A stretch of DNA of 64,000 nt from Planctomycetota bacterium (lineage in GTDB: Bacteria; Planctomycetota; Brocadiia; SM23-32; JAKLEA01): positions 186,001 through 250,000 of the forward strand of contig JAKLEA010000003.1 of NCBI GenBank assembly GCA_022711755.1, read 5' to 3'. Below are positions 9,641 to 18,685 of the stretch, one piece after another (position 1 is the first letter of the stretch; every line of letters begins with the position of its first letter). The notes under the pieces were generated by a model, which made no database searches, was not told the DNA's origin, and worked only from the letters and a program-made list of their open reading frames with translations. The position numbers and the translations under genes were made by a program.

Positions 9641-12600
9641 ATGCCGCTTGATATCGCGCCGTTCGCAGTAAAACGGGAGACGGCGTCTCCCGGATGTTTC
9701 AGATTCATCTGGGAAGAGCCGCGCAACGTGGCTCGTATTGTTCTTGGGTTTTCTCCGGATTCAAAGGTCGCCCTCGACCGGATTAGGATCTCCTATCTGA
9801 ACCATCGCTGGCCCGGAGTTCGCCCTGAGAACATGGGGCTTGGCGCCGCAGGCTCAGGATGGCGGCCGATTGACGACTGGTTCAACGGGCGACGGCTGAA
9901 TGCCGACACAAGGGCGATGAAATCCGGCAATAGCATTCAGATCGTCTTCGCGCCGCTGGCGGAAGTCGAATTCCCGAACGAAAAGGATTTCAACGTGACC
10001 TTCCGCAGGACGCTGGCGCTGGACATCGCTTTGCCGGAAGGTTGTCCGGAACCGGAGAGGATCAGCATTTTCACGGACACGGAAGTCGTCGAGCGCGAGG
10101 CGCTGGCGCTGTTCGGCTGCGACAGGCCGTCCGGAAGCCGGTGGGATGGGCACGTGGAGGTTTATAACGGCGCGCTGACGGAATTGAAGCCACTTGACGG
10201 GAACAGCGTTACGCAGATTGCCGGTCCTGATTCCTGGAAATGCGCGCTGAAGGACTGTCCGGACGGCCTTCGCATTCGGCTGCTTGCGTCCCGCCCGAAC
10301 CAGCCGGCAAGCAATGACAACACAATTGTCACCCTCAGAACCGCTAAGGAAAGCTTCTCCTTCAGCATGGACGACCTTGTCGCCGAAGGTTCGATCCTGA
10401 TTCCAGACCTGGATGTCCAGATCAAGCTTCCGGGCGGAGAACCGAGAGAGATAGTCAGGCCCATCGGTTTCGCGGGAAGCGTTTATGACCGCGTAATACA
10501 GCGTGAGGAACAGACATGGCCGAAGGCATGGGCTGCGATGCCCCCCAAGCTGCCGCTGCCGTTTGCGCTCGGTTGCAAGAATCGCAGGCAGAAATTCCGC
10601 TTGCAGCCAAACGGCGACATTGAATGCCCAGGCAACTTCATCAGGCGCGTAGCCGGACCGGATACCGGATGCGTGAATGCCGGATGGGAATTGGCGCTCC
10701 GTTTCGGGCTTGACGGTCACGTCAGACGCGGACGGTTCATCGAGGAGGACTGCCTGCCGATAGTTCACGCCGTATTCGGAGAAGGCGCGGCGGAGATTGA
10801 GCAGACGGCTCTGGCAACGCCTTTGCGCCGCAGCATGCTGGACAAGCCGGGCGACTCCTCCGAACCTGTAATCGCAATGCTCCGGTTCAGGTTCTCCAAC
10901 GATTCCGATAGCCCGATAAGTACCGGGCTGACCATACGGACCGACACAGAGGCCGAGGATCGCAAACGGGCCGCGGACGCGCTTGTCATTCGCGGCGACG
11001 CGATTCTCTGCAAACGCGATTCGGGGGAATGGCTCAGGTTCATCTTCGACACTGCGGGCAAGGGAACATTGACAGAAACGAATGGAGGGATTCGCTACAA
11101 CGTCGAAATCCCACCCGGGAAGTCGCACGACGTCACGCTTAAGCTGCCCTACATAACGCTGGAATCCGACGCTGATATTTCCGCGCTGAGGGAGAAGGAT
11201 TTCACCCGGGAAGCGAAAGAGGTCCGGGAATTCTGGATTAAGCGCGTGAATGCGGGGGCGCAGATTGAAATACCAGAGCCGATCATGCGCAATTTCTTCC
11301 GGGCGCAGACCACGCATATCATGATCGCCGACGATGAAGAAATGGGCTGCGGAAGCATCTTCACGCGGGTCGGTTGCTTCCATTACGGAAACTTCTCCAA
11401 CGAGTCATGTATGATAATCAGCGCGCTTGACCGCCGAGGCTGGCATGACGAGGCGCAGCACAGGCTGGAGGCATTCATACGGTACCAGGGAACCGTCCCG
11501 CTGCCGGGCGATTTCAGCGACCACGATGGCGTGTTCTACGGCTCCGGCGGTTACGAGAACGGGGATTACAATCAACATCATGGATGGGTACTATGGTGCA
11601 TGGGCGAGCATTGGCGTCTGACGCGCGACCGGGAATGGATCGCGCACGCCGCCCCAGCGATCATCAAGGGCTGCGACTGGGTGATCAGGCAGCGTTCACG
11701 AACAAAGAAGACAGACCCGACAGGCAGGCGCGCGCTTGAATACGGATTCCTTCCCGCTGGCGCGCTGGAGGATGTGCAGGATTTCTCCTTCTGGCTCTCG
11801 ACCAACACTTTCACGTGGTGGGGCCTGAACAGCGCCGCGACGGCGCTCTGCGATGCGGGACATCCGGATGGGCCAAGATTGACCGCCGAAGCCGACGCGT
11901 ACGCGGCAGACCTTCGCGCGGGCTTCAAGGAGGCCATGACGCGCTCGCCCGTCGTGAAACTTCGCGACGGAACGTGGGTTCCGCATCAACCGTCGCGCTT
12001 ATACCTTCGCGGACGCGACTTCGGCTGGCTCAGGGAGACTCTTGAAGGCGCGATTCACATGATCCCGACGCGCCTCCTGCCCGCTGACGGCAGGGAGGCG
12101 ACCTGGATACTCAAGGACTTCGAGGACAACCGTTATCTCTCCGAGCGTTTCGGATACAGCTTCCCGGATTTCGAGAGATGGTGGTTCGACCGGGGCGGAT
12201 TCTCGATGCAGCCCAATCTGCACTGGTTCTGCGAACCTTACCTGATGCGCGACCAGCCGGAGCATTTCCTGCGCGCGTTTTTCAACGGTCTCGCCTCCGC
12301 CCTGCGTCAGGATACGGCCATGCTAGTGGAGCATCCGCTGCCGGAGCTGCACGAGGTATGGGGCGATCACTTCAAGACCTCCGACGAAGCGCAGGCCACG
12401 CACTGGATGCGGCTGATGTTCGTTCAGGAATCCGGCAACGATCTTTACATCGGGCGCGGGATTCCTCGTTACTGGATGCGGGACGGGCGGCGCGCCGCCA
12501 TGAGCGACGTCGTCACGTATTTCGGCCCGATGAGCATTGTCTACCAGAGCATGACGGATTCCGGACGCATCCGCGCAGAATTAAAGCCGCCGTTGCGGAA

Positions 12601-12763
12601 TCCGCCAGAGCGCGTGATCGTCCGGTTCCGTCATCCTGATAAAAGCCCTCTCAAGCGCGTAACGGTCGGCGGAGTGGAATGCGCGGGGCTTGATCCCTCA
12701 AAGGAATGGGTGGCGCTGCCCGCGCCAACGCGCGCCATTATCCTGGAAGCCGAATACGAATGA
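9641..12763 (+). CDS. Large six-hairpin glycosidase-like protein
   Basis: A 1040-residue protein. The first ~550 residues look like beta-rich domains (for example HVEVYNGALTEL and the LRFRFSNDSDSPISTGLTIRTDTEAED region). From about residue 555 an alpha-rich domain follows with MRNFFRAQTTHIMIADDE, GGYENGDYNQHHGWVLWCMGEHWRL and WLRETLEGAIHMIP. This resembles the (alpha/alpha)6 barrels of GH78, GH94 or GH127-like enzymes, and a small beta domain ends the protein. No signal peptide is visible, so it is probably cytoplasmic. AAGGAGG precedes the ATG. Specific family and catalytic acids cannot be assigned by eye. It lies 11 bases before the dehydratase-like pair, which suggests one operon. Confidence 0.65.
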   Translation: MPLDIAPFAVKRETASPGCFRFIWEEPRNVARIVLGFSPDSKVALDRIRISYLNHRWPGVRPENMGLGAAGSGWRPIDDWFNGRRLNADTRAMKSGNSIQIVFAPLAEVEFPNEKDFNVTFRRTLALDIALPEGCPEPERISIFTDTEVVEREALALFGCDRPSGSRWDGHVEVYNGALTELKPLDGNSVTQIAGPDSWKCALKDCPDGLRIRLLASRPNQPASNDNTIVTLRTAKESFSFSMDDLVAEGSILIPDLDVQIKLPGGEPREIVRPIGFAGSVYDRVIQREEQTWPKAWAAMPPKLPLPFALGCKNRRQKFRLQPNGDIECPGNFIRRVAGPDTGCVNAGWELALRFGLDGHVRRGRFIEEDCLPIVHAVFGEGAAEIEQTALATPLRRSMLDKPGDSSEPVIAMLRFRFSNDSDSPISTGLTIRTDTEAEDRKRAADALVIRGDAILCKRDSGEWLRFIFDTAGKGTLTETNGGIRYNVEIPPGKSHDVTLKLPYITLESDADISALREKDFTREAKEVREFWIKRVNAGAQIEIPEPIMRNFFRAQTTHIMIADDEEMGCGSIFTRVGCFHYGNFSNESCMIISALDRRGWHDEAQHRLEAFIRYQGTVPLPGDFSDHDGVFYGSGGYENGDYNQHHGWVLWCMGEHWRLTRDREWIAHAAPAIIKGCDWVIRQRSRTKKTDPTGRRALEYGFLPAGALEDVQDFSFWLSTNTFTWWGLNSAATALCDAGHPDGPRLTAEADAYAADLRAGFKEAMTRSPVVKLRDGTWVPHQPSRLYLRGRDFGWLRETLEGAIHMIPTRLLPADGREATWILKDFEDNRYLSERFGYSFPDFERWWFDRGGFSMQPNLHWFCEPYLMRDQPEHFLRAFFNGLASALRQDTAMLVEHPLPELHEVWGDHFKTSDEAQATHWMRLMFVQESGNDLYIGRGIPRYWMRDGRRAAMSDVVTYFGPMSIVYQSMTDSGRIRAELKPPLRNPPERVIVRFRHPDKSPLKRVTVGGVECAGLDPSKEWVALPAPTRAIILEAEYE

Positions 12764-12774
12764 CCTGAACCGAT

Positions 12775-13983
12775 ATGGCTCGGACGAACTCGGACAACAG
12801 GGATGATCTCTCGCTCCAGATCCCGGGCCGTCCGGAGGAAATGGACTACTTCCTGCGCGTCGCCGGGCAGATGCCGATCACGCCTGACGCTCTGGCCGCC
12901 GCAAAGGAAGGGCGCAAACTGGTCGGACTGCTATGCGGAAGCGTTCCGGAGGAGCTTGTCTTCGCGGCTGGGGGATTTCCTTTAAGACTGTGCGCGGGCC
13001 GGGGGGCCGACGCCTCGGTTGCCGACAGTCTGCTCCCGCAATCATGCTGCGGCGTGGCGCAGGCAATCGCGGCGCATTTGCTCCCCGGCGGGGACGCGTA
13101 CGGAAAGATTGACGCGCTTGTAATCCCGACCGCCTGCGAATGGAAGGCCGGACTTGGCAACATTCTTGACGCCTATTGCTCGACCTTCCGTTTGAATGAT
13201 ACAGCGAACGCCTCGACCGCGGTCCGGCAGCTTGAAACACGACGCCTTCTCTCCTGGCTTGAGAAACTCACGGGGAGGAGAGTTTCCGCAGACAGGTTGA
13301 AATGGGCCGCCGACGCCATCCGATCGGCAAGGGCCGCTTTCCGACGGATCCGCGAATCCCAAAAAAACATCCCTCCCCCCATAACCGGGCTTGACGCAAT
13401 GCTCGTCGCAGCGACGTATCTGAGGTGCGACGCGGGACGATGGACGGAGGCGTGCAGCAGGCTCGGCAGAGAGTTGCAGAATCGGATCAAGAACGGCCCG
13501 GAGTGGCTGGAGAATGAGACTCTGGGCGGTCTCAGGCGTGATATGCCGCGCGTTCTTCTGGCCGGTTCTCCCTTCTTCTGGCCGAACTGGAGGCCGGTTG
13601 CCGCGCTGGAGAGGGCCGGATGCGTCGTCGTGGCGGAAGACCATTGCGGGATAGGCAGACTGGCGCTTTCCGATCATGAGCTGATTTGTGATTTCAACGC
13701 CGCGCATTCATGCGCATCTGCCTGCGGGATCGCGCGGACGGCGGACTCATGTGTTTCACTTGCGCGGGAGATGGGCGTTCAAGGCGTGGTCATTCATCAG
13801 ATTGCCGGTTGCCATGCGCAAGGTTTTCGCGCAAAAAGGCTGGCAGCAGCGATGGAGAAGGCCGGCATACAAACGATGATTCTGAAGGCTCCCGCCGACG
13901 GGCGGATGAAACAATCGGACATGGACAACCTTTTCCGGAAATTTGTTGAGCAACTGTCTTCGCCAACTGTCGAGGCATCCTGA
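12775..13983 (+). CDS. 2-hydroxyacyl-CoA dehydratase (HgdB/BcrB-like) family protein, first of a pair
   Basis: 402 residues. The family core is clear: LLCGSVPEELVFAAGGFPLRLC, then QSCCGVAQA, LVIPTACEWK, and a late VIHQIAGCHAQGF. The three cysteine sites correspond to the 4Fe-4S ligands of HgdA/HgdB-type subunits. The usual TTCDGKKK is altered to TACEWKAG. Known relatives are radical dehydratases, benzoyl-CoA reductases and double-cubane cluster proteins, and I cannot decide among them. All need an ATP-dependent activator or reductase, and none is encoded nearby. The start has a poor ribosome site. The next gene is a paralogue, so the two may form a heterodimer. Confidence 0.8.
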   Translation: MARTNSDNRDDLSLQIPGRPEEMDYFLRVAGQMPITPDALAAAKEGRKLVGLLCGSVPEELVFAAGGFPLRLCAGRGADASVADSLLPQSCCGVAQAIAAHLLPGGDAYGKIDALVIPTACEWKAGLGNILDAYCSTFRLNDTANASTAVRQLETRRLLSWLEKLTGRRVSADRLKWAADAIRSARAAFRRIRESQKNIPPPITGLDAMLVAATYLRCDAGRWTEACSRLGRELQNRIKNGPEWLENETLGGLRRDMPRVLLAGSPFFWPNWRPVAALERAGCVVVAEDHCGIGRLALSDHELICDFNAAHSCASACGIARTADSCVSLAREMGVQGVVIHQIAGCHAQGFRAKRLAAAMEKAGIQTMILKAPADGRMKQSDMDNLFRKFVEQLSSPTVEAS

Positions 13984-14062
13984 AATCGGCGACACGAATA
14001 CAACAAACAATCTGAAAGCAGAATCATCCGCTTCCGCCGACTACCCCGGCAGGCCGTCTGCG

Positions 14063-15178
14063 ATGCGCCTTTTTGACGCTGCCAGCGCTGACCGTATCTT
14101 CACCCGAACCACAGGCGCTGAACGCACAACCGTCGGGATCTATTGCAACATTGTTCCACCGGAACTGATTCACTCAGCCGGCTTCAAGAAGATGGAACTC
14201 TGCGCCCTCGGCAAATCGGATGACGGGACGGACTGCGCAAATTCAGGGACTTGTCCAGTTGTCACCGATTCTCTGGCCTGCCTTCTTGATGACTCCTGCG
14301 GCATGGCGGCGAAGCTCGACCTGATTGTGATTCCGACGACATGCGGATGCAAAGGCGAGATTGCGGAGGTTCTGGAGGGGCTGTGCCGCATCCATGTCAT
14401 GCGCGTTCCGAGCGAGCGCGAACCCGAACATCTGCGAGATTTCTGGCGAGGGGAAGTCCTCAACCTGTTCCGGAGGTTGCAGGAACTCCGGGGGGGGGCT
14501 ATAAGTCGCCGCCGGCTGGCCGATTCGATACGGCTTCACCTGGACTGCGCAGAAATCGGCAGAAAGCTGATGCGCCTTAACCCGGCGCGCAGTTGTCTGC
14601 GCGGTAGCGACAGGATGCGCGCCATCGGAACATTCACCCGGATTCCGCCGGAGAAATGGCTTGAAGCGGCTGGACGGTTGTTGACAGAAGCAGAAGAGAT
14701 GCGTCCCGGCGGGGAGATAACCGGACCCCGGTTGCTGCTGCTCGGTTCTCCACATCATAACGACCGGTGGGAACTGCCGCGTTCAATCGAGGACGCTGGG
14801 GCGATAATTGTGGCTGACGACCTTTGTTCCGGCTCCGCGGCTCTGCCTGACCCGGGATGTCCAGATGATGCTTCTGTTGACGGCATGCTGGACGCGCTGG
14901 CGGACAGGTCGCTTATGACATCGCGGTGTCCGTGCCTGTCGCCGAATACAAACCGTCTTTCACGTCTGCGATGCCTTATCGAGATTTATCGCGCAGACGG
15001 CGTTATATATTGCGCCGCGAAGGGCTGCGCAGCGCACCAGATGGAATCGGTCGCAATCCAGAGGCATCTCTCCGCAGCTCACAAACCGCTCCTGAGAATT
15101 GAATCCGGCGATCCAGACTCGCCCGTAAAGATCAAAGCGTTTGTCAAGATACTCAAAATTTCGGGGATGGGGACATGA
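14063..15178 (+). CDS. 2-hydroxyacyl-CoA dehydratase family protein, second of a pair
   Basis: About 371 residues from ATG 14063. In-frame TTG codons at 13943 and 13946 inside the previous gene would add 39-40 residues with no family similarity. Core motifs parallel the first subunit: IYCNIVPPELIHSAGF, GTCPVVTDSLACLLDDSC, VIPTTCGCKGEI and a late VIYCAAKGCAAHQME. The cluster cysteines are kept and several extra cysteines are present. It is shorter and more divergent than the first copy. A tract of nine G (14490-14498) lies in frame. The stop overlaps the RDD gene start (ATGA), so translation is probably coupled. Confidence 0.75.
   Translation: MRLFDAASADRIFTRTTGAERTTVGIYCNIVPPELIHSAGFKKMELCALGKSDDGTDCANSGTCPVVTDSLACLLDDSCGMAAKLDLIVIPTTCGCKGEIAEVLEGLCRIHVMRVPSEREPEHLRDFWRGEVLNLFRRLQELRGGAISRRRLADSIRLHLDCAEIGRKLMRLNPARSCLRGSDRMRAIGTFTRIPPEKWLEAAGRLLTEAEEMRPGGEITGPRLLLLGSPHHNDRWELPRSIEDAGAIIVADDLCSGSAALPDPGCPDDASVDGMLDALADRSLMTSRCPCLSPNTNRLSRLRCLIEIYRADGVIYCAAKGCAAHQMESVAIQRHLSAAHKPLLRIESGDPDSPVKIKAFVKILKISGMGT
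14490..14498 (+). repeat. In-frame nine-G homopolymer
   Basis: Nine consecutive G inside the second dehydratase-like gene, read as Arg-Gly-Gly-Ala. A one-base slip would truncate or extend the protein. It may be a contingency-type tract or simply a spot prone to sequencing error. Confidence 0.6.
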
Positions 15179-15981
15179 AAAACGTATCGAACGCCGCTTC
15201 CGCGGGGCCAGACATTCTTACCATTGACACGCCCGAATCTGTCCGGCTCGAGTTCGAGGCCGCCGGTCTGGGCAACAGAACACTGGCATGGCTCATTGAC
15301 CTGGCGATCAAATACGGCATCCTTATCCCGCTGATCTTCGGTCTTGAAGCCCTGAACGTCGGACTGCTCTCCAGGCTGCCGGGATTGTCAACGGGAGGTT
15401 CCGTTCTGGTCTCGCTGGGCGTGTTCATCTATCAATGGTTCTACTTCGTCCTGTTCGAATATTTCTGGTTCGGGCAGACGCCGGGCAAACGGCTTATGCG
15501 ATTGCGCGTTTTGCAATCGGACGGGCGAAGCCCGGGCTTCTGGCCGTCCGTCATCCGGAATCTGACGCGATATCCCGACCTGCTCGGGATCGGACCATGC
15601 CTTATGATGTTCACGCCCTCATGCAGACGACTCGGGGATTTTGCCGCCGGCACGGTTGTCGTCAGGGAGCATGTCGGCGGACTGAGCGAGGTGATGCCGG
15701 AGATCGAGTCCGACGCGATGCAGACGCCGCAGATGCCGACCGTTCGGCTGGACCCGGCGGAATTTGAGGCCGTCGCGCAATTTCTGAAACGCCGTGATAC
15801 GCTTGACGAGGGCGCGAGACTGCGAATAGCCGGGGAAATGGCCGAGGCTCTGCGCAACCGGATGATCGCGAGAGGTTTCATGCCGCCGGACGCGGCAGAC
15901 GACGAAGCCTTCATTCAGGCGCTCATCCCCGCCATGCCGCCGGATCGTCCGCCAGGCCGGAACCGGTCAAATCAGAAGTAA
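15175..15981 (+). CDS. RDD-family membrane protein
   Basis: 268 residues. The RDD signature appears as LGNRTLAWLIDLAIKYGILI at the first transmembrane segment, followed by a second hydrophobic segment and YFVLFEYFWFGQTPGKRLMRLRVL, typical of the family. RRLGDFAAGTVVV closes the domain at about residue 160, and a roughly 100-residue hydrophilic tail follows. RDD proteins are small membrane proteins; some are proposed transporters, but the role is generally unknown. The start overlaps the preceding stop by four bases. The 3' end overlaps the convergent LEPR-type gene by 10 bases. Confidence 0.88.
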   Translation: MKNVSNAASAGPDILTIDTPESVRLEFEAAGLGNRTLAWLIDLAIKYGILIPLIFGLEALNVGLLSRLPGLSTGGSVLVSLGVFIYQWFYFVLFEYFWFGQTPGKRLMRLRVLQSDGRSPGFWPSVIRNLTRYPDLLGIGPCLMMFTPSCRRLGDFAAGTVVVREHVGGLSEVMPEIESDAMQTPQMPTVRLDPAEFEAVAQFLKRRDTLDEGARLRIAGEMAEALRNRMIARGFMPPDAADDEAFIQALIPAMPPDRPPGRNRSNQK

Positions 15982-18521
15982 GGCCAACTGATAAAACTCC
16001 AGAAATAACCCAGGGCGTCGGCTCCGGTCTTCCACGGAACGGAATATGCGAATCGAATCGCCGTGAAACCGAACGGCAGCGGATTGCCGTCCTTGTTCTT
16101 GTGGCCGGCGTCGTGCGTGATGTCGTTCACCCTGACCATGCCGAGCGTGTTGGAACCCGGCAGGTTGGTGGCGCCGACGACAACCACACTGTCCTGGAAA
16201 TTGCCCTCGACCGTCAGATCCAGCAGGCTTGCCTGCCCGCCGTTAAACCCGACGTGAACCTTGGCCAGAACCATGTTGCCGCCAGGGCCATTTACCCTCG
16301 TGCGCTGGATTCTCATGCTGCCCAGGTTGCCCTCGACTGCAATGGTCGCCAGATGGTCCTTGGCATCCGAAACGCCAGGCACGGAAGCCTCGAAAGTCCC
16401 CTTAATGCCGTTGGTGACAAGCTGACCCATATTGCCGCGAACGAGGATGTTCGTGTCTTCCTTAATGAGTCCGGTGGTTGTTCCGTTGCCGGTCACGTTC
16501 ACAACGCCGACGTTATGAAACTCAATATGCGAACCGGCCAGAATGTTACCGTTCGTAACTGCGAAATATCCACAGTTTGCAAAACGGATTTCGCCGCTTC
16601 CAGTTACAAAATCACCGTTGATGAGCACTGAGGATACGGATGTCCCGGCTACGAATTTTGTCGCTTTGAACCTGCCGCTCTTGACCTGGAGACTGCCCAG
16701 AGTGGCGAGCGCAAAATACATCCCGGAATCAATCGTCTTGAATCCGCCCTCGCCATCCGGAACATTCGTCTCGTAGACGGTCCCGTTGCGAATGATAATT
16801 GTCCCGAGGCCTACCGCGTCAACCGCCGCGACGCCGCCCTTGCCGATGTCCATGTAGTTGATCGCGCCGCGGCGCACGACCACGGGATCGGCAAGCCATT
16901 CGGCCAACGGCTCGCTCCTGCCGAACTGCCCGGCCACAATGATGTAGCCGATGTGCGTATTGACCATGACGGTGCCGTGAACGTCGCTGTTTAGAAAGTC
17001 GCCCGCGCTGATGATTGCGTTCACGCCGCCGTCAAGACAGTAGGCTTCGATGTTGATATCCCCTCCCGGCGTTCCCTTATAAGCCTCCGTCTTCAGCATT
17101 CCGATGTTCCATCGGGTAGTGAGAGCCATGGCCTCTGCATCCAGCCGTTGCGTGTCAATCGAACCGCCCTTGACCAGTATGGTGCCGATGTTCCATACGA
17201 TGGATTCGGTATAGACGTGCAGGTCTCCGCGTTCGCACTCGATATAGTTGAAAGACCCCGTAATCAGGGCCAACTCCAGATTATCCACATATGATTTGAT
17301 GTAATTCGTGTAGGTCCCGCCGACGTGGATTATGCCCCTGGCGTCATCCGTGTCCTTCAGCGTCAACAGGTTGATCCTGTCTCCTGAAAGGAAAACCCTT
17401 TCAAAATTGTTGATCTCGGCCTGACCAAGAACCGCGCCTACGCCTATCCACGTATAGGTATTCCTGCTCAGCGTGTCTATGTTGTCCTCCTCGTGGACGG
17501 TCAGCCTGCTCAGAGAGCCGTAGACAGATACCTGAAGAAGGGACGACATCGGCTGGAGCGACTGGAATTCCATGTCATAGACTGAACCCCGCACGATGAT
17601 TTGCCCAAGTCCGATGAGCGTATCCGCTGAAACCAGCGGGATATCGGCGTCAAAGTAAAGAAGCGACGTCGGAGCCGCATTGTAGTAAGCCGGCTCCAGT
17701 CCTGTTCCGGAGCGCCCCAGCGTGTAGCCGAAGTCAATCGTTCCGCCCAGGCAGGCCTGCTGGGCCGGAGAATCCGCGTATTCGTGAATACTGGCGCTTG
17801 CATTAACCGGGATGCCCAGGAATGTCATATTGCCGAGTATGCCGGTCGCGTTGTGCCATATCTGGATACTGGCTTGCGGCGCGCTACCCACAGTTGTGCC
17901 ATAATCCCATTCATTCCAGATGAACGTCACCTGAATGCCGATCGGCTCTCCACCCATAGTCTCAAAAGACAGCGGATACGATTGCCCGACCACAAGCGAC
18001 GACATCGGGATGGTGTCAATCCCCGCCACTTTGGGGACGCCCGGATCCCCTTCCGGGTCTTGAAGGACCTTGCCGTCCACGTCAAGCTCGCACAGGTATA
18101 TCTGCAATAATCCTTCTGCAACGTTTGAATGCACCCCCAACCCGTAAAGGGCATCTTCGCTGCCGGCCATCACCCAGGTGGTATCGTCAAACTGATTATT
18201 CGGCTCTGAATCGCCTATGTCTGGGGTCGGATTGCCTTCCGAATCCGTCAACTGTTGCTTGAGGTCAACCATGAACTCTTTCGCGTTGCCGACGCCGGAA
18301 GTCGTGAACTTAAGCTCGTGTCCGAAACTGTCAGTCAACCGGTAAATATCCATTTTTGATAGACCGCCCGGCGCTGGATACGTCACTTCCAACTCCCAGG
18401 CCAGGGAACCGCCCCCACCAAGGATGCCGTCGTCATCCTGATTTAGCATAACGACGCTTGACAGCATCACCCGGTTCTCCAGTCGCTCAACGGACAGTCT
18501 GCGATTCTTTTTTTCGGACAT
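15972..18521 (-). CDS. Large exported beta-solenoid protein with variant LEPR-XLL motif
   Basis: 849 residues beginning MSEKKNRRLSVERLENRVMLSS, a variant of the LEPR-XLL N-terminal motif found on large surface proteins of Planctomycetes. About 300 residues follow with acidic and beta-rich character (QDDDGILGGGGS, NEWDYGTTVG). The rest is an irregular repeat of short beta strands of the type IG.I.V.GGF, for example WNIGTILVKGGSID, HIGYIIVAGQFG and LGSLQVKSGRF, consistent with a beta-helix. No catalytic motif was recognised; surface adhesion or structure is likely. GAGGAG sits 6 bases before the ATG. A promoter and a palindrome lie upstream. Confidence 0.78.
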   Translation of the reverse strand: MSEKKNRRLSVERLENRVMLSSVVMLNQDDDGILGGGGSLAWELEVTYPAPGGLSKMDIYRLTDSFGHELKFTTSGVGNAKEFMVDLKQQLTDSEGNPTPDIGDSEPNNQFDDTTWVMAGSEDALYGLGVHSNVAEGLLQIYLCELDVDGKVLQDPEGDPGVPKVAGIDTIPMSSLVVGQSYPLSFETMGGEPIGIQVTFIWNEWDYGTTVGSAPQASIQIWHNATGILGNMTFLGIPVNASASIHEYADSPAQQACLGGTIDFGYTLGRSGTGLEPAYYNAAPTSLLYFDADIPLVSADTLIGLGQIIVRGSVYDMEFQSLQPMSSLLQVSVYGSLSRLTVHEEDNIDTLSRNTYTWIGVGAVLGQAEINNFERVFLSGDRINLLTLKDTDDARGIIHVGGTYTNYIKSYVDNLELALITGSFNYIECERGDLHVYTESIVWNIGTILVKGGSIDTQRLDAEAMALTTRWNIGMLKTEAYKGTPGGDINIEAYCLDGGVNAIISAGDFLNSDVHGTVMVNTHIGYIIVAGQFGRSEPLAEWLADPVVVRRGAINYMDIGKGGVAAVDAVGLGTIIIRNGTVYETNVPDGEGGFKTIDSGMYFALATLGSLQVKSGRFKATKFVAGTSVSSVLINGDFVTGSGEIRFANCGYFAVTNGNILAGSHIEFHNVGVVNVTGNGTTTGLIKEDTNILVRGNMGQLVTNGIKGTFEASVPGVSDAKDHLATIAVEGNLGSMRIQRTRVNGPGGNMVLAKVHVGFNGGQASLLDLTVEGNFQDSVVVVGATNLPGSNTLGMVRVNDITHDAGHKNKDGNPLPFGFTAIRFAYSVPWKTGADALGYFWSFISWPYF

Positions 18522-18598
18522 CGGGTACTCCTCTCATGATTGATCCCCTCGGGGCAGTAAAGAAAGACCAGCCTTAGGAGGGGAAATGGAAAAGCCTG

Positions 18599-18612
18599 GA
18601 ATTATTTAATTC
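18599..18612. promoter_or_regulatory. Perfect palindrome GAATTATTTAATTC at the expected transcription start
   Basis: A 6-2-6 perfect palindrome lies just downstream of the candidate -10 box of the LEPR-type gene, where a repressor would block initiation. The regulator is unknown. Confidence 0.4.
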
Positions 18613-18613
18613 A

Positions 18614-18642
18614 ATTTTACCCGCTTTCCCGCCGCGCCTCAA
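18614..18642 (-). promoter_or_regulatory. Candidate sigma70-type promoter of the LEPR-type gene
   Basis: Read on the minus strand: TTGAGG (18642-18637), a 17-base spacer, then TAAAAT (18619-18614). It gives a leader of about 85 bases before the ATG at 18521. Confidence 0.5.
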
Positions 18643-18685
18643 TGACGCGACGAACCAACGAACCCAATTTGACACTCGATAACGC

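Noticed and set aside
9854..11383. Long antisense ORF (about 509 codons) opposite the glycosidase-like gene
   Set aside because: It is a GC-rich shadow in an opposite frame with no ribosome site and no family motifs. The sense frame has clear protein structure.
13943..14062. Extended TTG start of the second dehydratase-like protein inside the first gene
   Set aside because: The extra residues have no family similarity, and an ATG at 14063 lies directly before the conserved region.
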